Notes under the pieces: generated by a model
The model's input: only the letters and a program-made list of their open reading frames with translations
What the model was told of the DNA's origin: nothing
Database searches by the model: none
Origin: JANRKN01 sp033763435
GTDB taxonomy: Bacteria; Planctomycetota; Phycisphaerae; Phycisphaerales; UBA1924
Direction: 5' to 3'
Assembly (NCBI GenBank): GCA_033763435.1
Contig: JANRKN010000009.1
Coordinates: 1-24,368, forward strand
DNA: 24,368 nucleotides
Shown: piece by piece, positions 19,229 through 24,368 of the stretch
How positions within the stretch are numbered: position 1 is the first letter of the stretch
Layout: each line of letters opens with the position of its first letter
Translations under genes and position numbers: made by a program

Positions 19229-20404
19229 TCACCGCATCGCCGATCGCTGCGTGAGGCGTTCGAGGGGGAGGACGCGATAGGAACCTTCGCCGTCGCCGTG
19301 TTCGCGGGCGATGGATTGCAGCAGGCCGCGGGGGTCCTCGTCGAGGAACTGGATGGCCTTGATGACCACGGGGCGCTGGCCGGTGCGCGGGTCGCGCGGG
19401 TTGAGGCGGTCAAGCTCCGCGAGCAACGGGCGCAGCGAGGCCTCGGCGCTCTGGTCGGTGCCCGAGCGCTTGATCGTGCGGCTCAGCACGAACACGAGAT
19501 CGGGCCTGGAATTCAGGGCCTTGCGCAGCGCGGGCATCGGGTCGCTCCGGCCCTGAGGGCGGTTGCGCGAGAGCCACGAGGAGAGCGCGAACTTCGCGTC
19601 GTCGACCGCGGGCGTGAGCGCCGGACGGAAGGTGCGCAGGCCCTCGCCCGCGCCGGCGCCGGGCGGATCGCCGAAGAGGATGACTTGGAAGCTCTGCTCG
19701 GGCGAGAGTGCGTCGACCGAGCGCTGCACCTCGTCGAACACCCAGCGCGCGGTGTGGACCATCGGCGCGGAGGAATCGACGACGTAGACCACCCTCGCGG
19801 CGCGGGCGGCGGACAGGCCGGCGAACGTAATAGGCTGTTGACCGGCGGGCACGCCCGGACGGGGCGCGGAGGGTTGTAACTCTCCGCCGCGGGCGGGCGT
19901 CCGGCGGGTGGGCGCGGGCGATGCAACAGAGGCCGGGGCGGAAGGCGTCGCGATCCTCGCGTCCGGCTGCGGTCGGGCGACCGGCTGGACCTCGGGTTGC
20001 GCTGGCGGCGCGAAGACGCGGATCGGCTCAGGTTCCGGGGGCGGAGGCGGCGGCTCGGGCTGAGCAACCGCCACGGGCGGCGACGCGTCGGGCTGAATGG
20101 GCTCAGGCTGAACGGGCTCGGGCTCAGACTGAGCGACCTCGACGGTTTCCAGCGGAGGTTGGGCCGCGGGTTCGGGCTCGGGTTCGCCGTGCGCGCTTGC
20201 GTCGGGCGTGTTGAGCGCGAGGGTGAGCAGCGTGGTGGCTTCGTCGCCTTGGGCCTGATCGGCGCCGGCGCTCGCGCCCACGTCCAGGCGCGCGGGGCGC
20301 CAGACCGCGCCCGACCAGTACAGGCCCGCGGCCGCGAGGGCGTGCAAGCCCACCGACGCGAGCAGCGTCATCGGCACGAGGGTGTTGCGCGGGCGGCGGG
20401 CCAC
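19229..20404 (-). CDS. Proline-rich membrane protein with VWA-like domain
   Basis: A 391-residue protein: short basic start (MARRPRNTL), one transmembrane helix at about 10-33, then a roughly 150-residue linker rich in Pro, Glu and Gln (PEPEPAAQPPLE, PEPPPPPPEPEP) like the periplasm-spanning part of TonB. Residues about 195-385 resemble a von Willebrand A fold. The first strand VVYVVDSSAPM gives a partial metal site (DxSxx; the full DxSxS is not met), and later strands are FQVILFGD and DLVFVLSRT. Function unknown; a surface-reaching binding protein is plausible. GTG 20404 is chosen because no ATG lies upstream and TACTCT sits 7 nt before it. Its stop overlaps a possible tmk start. Confidence 0.78.
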   Translation of the reverse strand: MARRPRNTLVPMTLLASVGLHALAAAGLYWSGAVWRPARLDVGASAGADQAQGDEATTLLTLALNTPDASAHGEPEPEPAAQPPLETVEVAQSEPEPVQPEPIQPDASPPVAVAQPEPPPPPPEPEPIRVFAPPAQPEVQPVARPQPDARIATPSAPASVASPAPTRRTPARGGELQPSAPRPGVPAGQQPITFAGLSAARAARVVYVVDSSAPMVHTARWVFDEVQRSVDALSPEQSFQVILFGDPPGAGAGEGLRTFRPALTPAVDDAKFALSSWLSRNRPQGRSDPMPALRKALNSRPDLVFVLSRTIKRSGTDQSAEASLRPLLAELDRLNPRDPRTGQRPVVIKAIQFLDEDPRGLLQSIAREHGDGEGSYRVLPLERLTQRSAMR

Positions 20405-20417
20405 GGTGTGAAGAGTA
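20405..20417 (-). promoter_or_regulatory. Candidate leaderless promoter -10 (TACTCT)
   Basis: On the minus strand TACTCT (20417-20412) is followed by 7 nt and GTG 20404. GATACT, two bases further upstream, is an alternative. Confidence 0.33.
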
Positions 20418-20479
20418 TCGAAAGGCGGTGGCGTTGGCTGTGAGAATCGGGCGGGCGCCCGAGCCCCACCCCCGCCCGC

Positions 20480-21190
20480 TCACGCGCGCGCGAGGTGGCG
20501 GACCGAGCCGTCTTTATTCTCGATCAGCAGTTCGTCGGCCTCGTCGAGGAACAGGCCGTGGTCGACCACGCCGGGCACTTCGTCCAGCAGCGCGGCGGCA
20601 TCGGCGGGGTCGCGCCCGTTGAGCGAGGCGTCGATGATCATGTGGCCCAGGTCCGAGACGAACGGCTCGCCGTCCATCTTCCGGCGCAGGATGCCCGAGA
20701 AGCCCAGGTTCCGCAGCTCGCAGCGGATGAACGAGAGGGCGTAGGGCAGCACCGCGATCGGGAGCGTCGCGCTCTCGCCCAGGCGCTCGACGAACTTGAC
20801 CTCGCCCACGAGGTAGATGTTGCGCTTGCTGGCGCGGGCGACGAGCCGCTGGGACGCGAGCGCGCCGTGCTGGCCCTTGAGCATGCGGAAGGCGTGGTCG
20901 ATTTCGTCGGCGCCGTCGAAGAGATAGTCGACGCTCTCGACGCGGGAGAAGTCCAGGATCGGGAGGGCAAAGTCGCGCGCGAGGTTTTCCGCAGCGGCGG
21001 AGGTGCAGACGCAGGAGATCGCGAGGTTCTCGCGGCGGACGCGGCTGGCCAGCGCGCGGATCGCGCGGGCGGCGGTCAGGCCCGTGCCCAGGCCGACGAT
21101 CATGCCCGGATCGATCTCGGCGACAGCGGCCTCGGCGAGCAGGTCGTTGCCGCGGGCGTGGGCGGGGTTGATGGACGGGTTCTCAGCCAA
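20480..21190 (-). CDS. rpiA: Ribose-5-phosphate isomerase A, Glu103-to-Gln variant
   Basis: A 236-residue RpiA, which interconverts ribose 5-phosphate and ribulose 5-phosphate. Motifs are VGLGTGLTA (usually GLGTGSTA) and LFDGADEID with the conserved Asp pair. The active-site segment reads LKGQHGALASQRLV where the family has KGGGGALxREKI. The catalytic Lys is kept, but the position of E. coli Glu103 is Gln. The rest of the fold, including GVVDHGLF, is normal. The start is probably TTG 21190, preceded by AGGGGA with 6-nt spacing and overlapping the dehydrogenase stop by 8 nt. A TTG at 21214 would add 8 residues. Coupling to the upstream gene is likely. Confidence 0.9.
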   Translation of the reverse strand: MAENPSINPAHARGNDLLAEAAVAEIDPGMIVGLGTGLTAARAIRALASRVRRENLAISCVCTSAAAENLARDFALPILDFSRVESVDYLFDGADEIDHAFRMLKGQHGALASQRLVARASKRNIYLVGEVKFVERLGESATLPIAVLPYALSFIRCELRNLGFSGILRRKMDGEPFVSDLGHMIIDASLNGRDPADAAALLDEVPGVVDHGLFLDEADELLIENKDGSVRHLARA

Positions 21191-22742
21191 ACCGGATCCC
21201 CTGAGCGAGTGCAAGCGTAGCCGCGTGGGAGACCGAGCACGTCTGGCGGCGCATGTAGGCCTTCCAGGAATCGGAGCCGGACTCGCGCCCGCCGCCGGTG
21301 TCCTTCTCGCCGCCGAACGCGCCGCCGATCTCGGCGCCCGAGGTGCCGAGGTTCACGTACGCCAGGCCGCAGTCTGAGCCGGAGGCGGACAGGAAGCGTT
21401 CGCTGGCGCGGACCGAGTCGGTGAAGATCGCGGACGAAAGTCCCTGATCGACGCTGTTGTTGCGGGCGATGGCGTCCTCGAGGTCGCGGTAGGTGAACAC
21501 GTAGAGGATCGGGGCGAAGGTTTCCTCGCGCGCGATGGGCAGATCGGAGCCCGGACAGCGGAGGATGGCGGGCTCGACAAAGTGGCCGGGGAGGGGGCCT
21601 TGCGCGCCGCCGACGCCCGCGAGCGTGCCCAGTGGGACGCAGCGCTTGCCGCCCGTGAGGAGCGTCGCGCCCTGCGCGCGGGCCTGCGAGATCGCGGCAT
21701 CGAAGCTCTCGACCGCGCGGCGATTGATCAGCGGGCCCACGAGCACGCCGGAGTCAACCGGGTTGCCGATGGTGATCGTGCGGTACGCGGCGACGAGCCG
21801 CTGGACGAAATCGTCGGCGATGGATTCGTGCACGAAGAGCCGGCGCGTAGTGGTGCAACGCTGGCCTGCGGTGCCGACGGCGGCGAAGACGACGCTCTTG
21901 AGCGCGAGGTCGAGGTCGGCGGAGGGCTCGACGATCGCGGCGTTGTTGCCGCCGAGCTCCAGCAGCGTGCGCCCGAGCCGCGCGCCGACGACCGACGCGA
22001 CGCGCCGGCCCATGCGGCACGAGCCGGTCGCGCTGATGAGCGGGAGTCGGCGATCGGCGATCAGGCGCTCGCCGATCTGGTCGTCGGTGCCGATGACGAG
22101 CGAGAAGAGCGCGGGGTGTCCGTGTCGGGTCGCGACGGCGGTCGCGAGGCGGTTCATGGCGCAGGCGGTGATGGGCGCGGCGAGGGAGGGCTTCCAGAGC
22201 ACGGTGTCGCCGCAGACCGCGGCGATCATCGCGTTCCAGGCCCAGACCGCCGCGGGGAAGTTGAACGCCGTGATCACGCCGATCGGCCCGAGCGGGTGCC
22301 ACTGCTCGAAGATCCGCACCTTCGCGCGCTCCGACGGAATCGTCGGCCCGCCGATGGTCCGCGAGAGGCCCGCGGCGAACTCGGCGATGTCGATGGCTTC
22401 CTGAACCTCGCCCTCACCCTCCGACAGCACCTTGCCCGTCTCGATCGACACCAGCCGGCCCAGCGCGACCTTGTGGGCGCGGAAGCTCTCGCCGATCTCG
22501 CGGATGATCTGCCCGCGCACCGGGGCGGGCACCTCGCGCCAGGCGAGGAACGCCGCTCGCGAACGCTCGATCGTCCGGTCGAGCGCGCCCGCGTCGTCCA
22601 GCCTCACGCCCGCGAGCGTCTCGAGCGTCGCGGGGTTCTGCACCTGAAAAAACCGCCCGGCGGCAAGGTCCTGCGCGCTGGGCTTGAGCACCAGGCGCGG
22701 TTCATCGTCAAGCCCGAGGCTGGCAACAGTCGAGAGCGGCAT
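21183..22742 (-). CDS. ALDH7-type aldehyde dehydrogenase (aminoadipate-semialdehyde dehydrogenase family)
   Basis: A 519-residue NAD(P)-dependent dehydrogenase. Catalytic Cys296 is in TAGQRCTTTRR, general base Glu262 in LELGGNNA, and the cofactor region is TAFNFPAAVWAWN ... LWKPS. ELGGNNAAIVEPSADLDL and GQRCTTTRRLF are typical of the ALDH7 (antiquitin) family, whose best-known member oxidises alpha-aminoadipic semialdehyde in lysine breakdown. No other lysine-pathway gene is present here, so the substrate is inferred only from family. ATG 22742 is preceded by TACCCT with 5-nt spacing and gives a family-typical N-terminus; the open frame continues into the next gene's antisense and is rejected. 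It overlaps rpiA at the 3' end. Confidence 0.93.
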   Translation of the reverse strand: MPLSTVASLGLDDEPRLVLKPSAQDLAAGRFFQVQNPATLETLAGVRLDDAGALDRTIERSRAAFLAWREVPAPVRGQIIREIGESFRAHKVALGRLVSIETGKVLSEGEGEVQEAIDIAEFAAGLSRTIGGPTIPSERAKVRIFEQWHPLGPIGVITAFNFPAAVWAWNAMIAAVCGDTVLWKPSLAAPITACAMNRLATAVATRHGHPALFSLVIGTDDQIGERLIADRRLPLISATGSCRMGRRVASVVGARLGRTLLELGGNNAAIVEPSADLDLALKSVVFAAVGTAGQRCTTTRRLFVHESIADDFVQRLVAAYRTITIGNPVDSGVLVGPLINRRAVESFDAAISQARAQGATLLTGGKRCVPLGTLAGVGGAQGPLPGHFVEPAILRCPGSDLPIAREETFAPILYVFTYRDLEDAIARNNSVDQGLSSAIFTDSVRASERFLSASGSDCGLAYVNLGTSGAEIGGAFGGEKDTGGGRESGSDSWKAYMRRQTCSVSHAATLALAQGIRFG

Positions 22743-22753
22743 GGCCGAGGGTA
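22743..22753 (-). promoter_or_regulatory. Candidate leaderless promoter -10 (TACCCT)
   Basis: On the minus strand TACCCT (22753-22748) is followed by CGGCC and ATG 22742. No SD is present. Confidence 0.38.
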
Positions 22754-22791
22754 CGCGCGGATTCACTCCCTCACGCCCGGAGGGACGCGGC

Positions 22792-24015
22792 TCAGTCACG
22801 CTCAGGCGAGGGCAGGTCGCCCAGGAACTCGGTGAGACGTTCGAGCGTGGGCGAGCCCGCGTCGCGGACATACGAGCCCGAGACGGCGACGCCCGTCGCG
22901 AGGCACTCGGGCAGCGAGAGGCCCAGCGACTGCGCGAGGGCGAACCCGCCGTTGAAGTGATCGCCCGCGCCGGTCGAGAGCTTGGGATGGCTGATGAAGG
23001 GCCCGTCGATCCACGCGGCCTCGACTCCATTCCCCACCCCACCCACGCGCTGCGCCGCGCCCGCGCCCTCGCGCGGGTGGACGACGACGCACGCGATGCC
23101 GAGTTTCTCGCGGATGGCGATCGCCGCGCCGCGCACGGCCTGGCCTTCGGAGCGGTTGGCGCTGCCCGCGAACGCATCGACGCCCAGAACGCGGGCGATC
23201 TGCTCGGCCTCCGACAGGTTCAACCCGAGCGTGACGGGCACGACGCGGTCGAGCGCGCGGATCTGCTCCATCGCGTGCGCGATGTCGGTCGAGGTGCGCT
23301 TGGCCGGGTCGCACAGGTCAATAAACACGCGCCGGTCGGCCTTGCTCAGGGCGGGGAACACTTCGCGCGTAAGGCCTTCCCAGATGGAGCCGACGGCGCC
23401 CATCATGACCCAGTTCACGATGCCGATGAGCCGCGCGCGATCGAACATCGCGATCAGCCGCTCGCGCCCGAGCACGTGCTGAAGGCCCGTCCACGATACT
23501 TCCTGCAGCGAGGCGGGCTTGCCGAGCATGATCTTGCCGTCGTCAAACTCCAGCGCATCGGTCAGGCCCGGCGCGGCAACGGGGACCACCTCGCGGCACC
23601 GATCGGCAAAGGGCCTGAAGATCGGGTGGAGCTGCGAGGCGTTGCCCGGCGAGCCGACCGCGCCGACGTACGTCACGGGCAGGCCCACGCGCCCGACGGC
23701 GGAGGCCATCAACGGGCCGTTGCCTCCGAAACGCTGCTCTTCGACGACGAGCTCGATGTTGGTGCTCTTGCCCGCGGCGGCGCCGCAGCGCGCGGCAAAC
23801 TCGGGGATCGTCGCCTGACGCGTGAACCCGTGCGGGCTCATGTCGTGCCGCGTCGCCACCGGACGGATGATCGAATCAATAAACCCGTCAAAGCCGATCA
23901 GCGCGGGCGTGCGCTCGAACTGGGGCGCGAGCGCGCGCAGCTTCGCCGAGGCGGACCGCGCGACCGCGGCACGGTCCACGCTGAGAATCTGTGCCGAATT
24001 CGTGGGCAAACTCAT
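22792..24015 (-). CDS. PfkB family carbohydrate kinase
   Basis: A 407-residue ribokinase-fold kinase. The C-terminal PfkB signature STGAGDHFNGGF gives the catalytic base Asp at about residue 352. An N-terminal sugar-binding motif RFGGNGPLMASAVGRVG and an early IGFDGFIDSII segment are visible. It is about 80-100 residues longer than ribokinase, with the extra length mainly before and around the lid (residues 60-110). The substrate, a sugar or nucleoside, cannot be assigned. ATG 24015 is chosen because TATGCT lies 8 nt upstream; the frame is open a further 41 codons but that part has no family similarity. It is separated by 49 bp from the dehydrogenase gene and divergent from rdgB across 90 bp. 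Confidence 0.88.
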   Translation of the reverse strand: MSLPTNSAQILSVDRAAVARSASAKLRALAPQFERTPALIGFDGFIDSIIRPVATRHDMSPHGFTRQATIPEFAARCGAAAGKSTNIELVVEEQRFGGNGPLMASAVGRVGLPVTYVGAVGSPGNASQLHPIFRPFADRCREVVPVAAPGLTDALEFDDGKIMLGKPASLQEVSWTGLQHVLGRERLIAMFDRARLIGIVNWVMMGAVGSIWEGLTREVFPALSKADRRVFIDLCDPAKRTSTDIAHAMEQIRALDRVVPVTLGLNLSEAEQIARVLGVDAFAGSANRSEGQAVRGAAIAIREKLGIACVVVHPREGAGAAQRVGGVGNGVEAAWIDGPFISHPKLSTGAGDHFNGGFALAQSLGLSLPECLATGVAVSGSYVRDAGSPTLERLTEFLGDLPSPERD

Positions 24016-24029
24016 AGGCCCCAAGCATA
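24016..24029 (-). promoter_or_regulatory. Candidate leaderless promoter -10 (TATGCT)
   Basis: On the minus strand TATGCT (24029-24024) is followed by 8 nt and ATG 24015. No SD is present. It decides between this ATG and more upstream starts. Confidence 0.42.
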
Positions 24030-24105
24030 GGTGTACGCTCTCATCGCCACGCGCGGACAGGCCCCGAACCCGCGCACTGAGATTCGCCGAGAGGGAGGAC
24101 TGGCC

Positions 24106-24368
24106 ATGGAGATCGTGCTCGCGACATCCAACCCGCACAAGGTCGAGGAGCTCTCGGCGATCTTTCAGGCCGTCGGGCTCGCGGGCGTCACGCTGCTGAC
24201 GCTTGCGCAGGCCTCGCCCTCCACTCTCCCTGAGCCCGCCGAGACGGGCACGACCTTCGAAGCCAACGCGACGATCAAGGCGCGGGAGTATGCGCGGGCG
24301 CTCTCGCGCTGGTGCCTCGCGGACGACTCGGGGCTGGAGATCGACGCGCTGGGCGGGCGGCCCGGCGT
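24106..24368 (+). CDS. rdgB: RdgB/HAM1 non-canonical purine NTP pyrophosphatase (partial, 3' end cut by window)
   Basis: The first 87 residues of an ITP/XTP/dITP pyrophosphatase, which removes deaminated purine nucleotides before they enter DNA or RNA. The family start MEIVLATSNPHKVEEL contains the SNxxK substrate motif, and CLADDSGLEIDALGGRPG is the catalytic acidic motif. FEANATIKAREYA lies between them. A strong SD (GAGGGAGGA, 7-nt spacing) supports ATG 24106. The gene runs off the end of the window, so only about 40% is seen. Confidence 0.95.
   Translation, partial: MEIVLATSNPHKVEELSAIFQAVGLAGVTLLTLAQASPSTLPEPAETGTTFEANATIKAREYARALSRWCLADDSGLEIDALGGRPG

Noticed and set aside
22743..23177. 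145-codon upstream extension of the aldehyde dehydrogenase
   Set aside because: It lies in another frame within the PfkB gene and is low-complexity; ALDH7 proteins begin near residue 1 of the shorter form.

Overview
The window is GC-rich, protein-dense bacterial chromosome with about twenty ordinary-looking genes and short spacers. I see no rRNA, tRNA, insertion sequence, phage gene or CRISPR array. Several features suggest a planctomycete of the Phycisphaerae type. A secreted protein ends in a GC-type dockerin-like Ca-binding repeat pair. A eukaryote-like Ser/Thr kinase sits directly beside a phosphatase. There is a SOUL lipoprotein, and many genes lack a Shine-Dalgarno sequence. The taxonomic call is inference, because no rRNA is present.

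Layout, left to right. (1) 97-3061, plus strand: a class I glutamine amidotransferase, a HhH DNA glycosylase and the rRNA methylase RlmN. (2) 3077-5173: a membrane-anchored alpha/beta hydrolase (minus), a MarR regulator (plus) and a GmhB-like HAD phosphatase (minus). (3) 5554-8053: an ammonium transporter with long extensions at both ends, followed 16 bp later by an unusual P-II protein and a good intrinsic terminator. (4) 8306-9915: Psd and PssA with a one-base overlap, the two steps from CDP-diacylglycerol to phosphatidylethanolamine. (5) 9983-15282: a secreted beta-lactamase-fold hydrolase, a small lipoprotein, a PPK2 polyphosphate kinase (minus), a SOUL lipoprotein and a membrane-anchored peptidoglycan amidase. 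(6) 15751-17606: the Ser/Thr kinase and a PPP-like metallophosphatase 5 bp apart, a candidate reversible-phosphorylation module. (7) 17619-24015, minus strand: dockerin-like protein, thymidylate kinase, a proline-rich VWA-like membrane protein, RpiA, an ALDH7-type dehydrogenase and a PfkB kinase. (8) 24106 to the end: a truncated RdgB/HAM1 NTP pyrophosphatase.

Three signals cut across the genes. First, three spacers carry inverted repeats whose arms are runs of imperfect 7-mers; one of them supplies the stop codon of tmk. Second, nine start codons lie 5-8 nt after a TAnnnT hexamer (usually TAnnCT), which suggests widespread leaderless transcription. Third, several conserved proteins lack a family-defining residue: P-II has no Tyr51 and has a 3-residue B-loop insertion, RpiA has Gln in place of the catalytic Glu, the kinase has HAD/DLG in place of HRD/DFG, and the GmhB-like protein has lost most of its zinc ligands.
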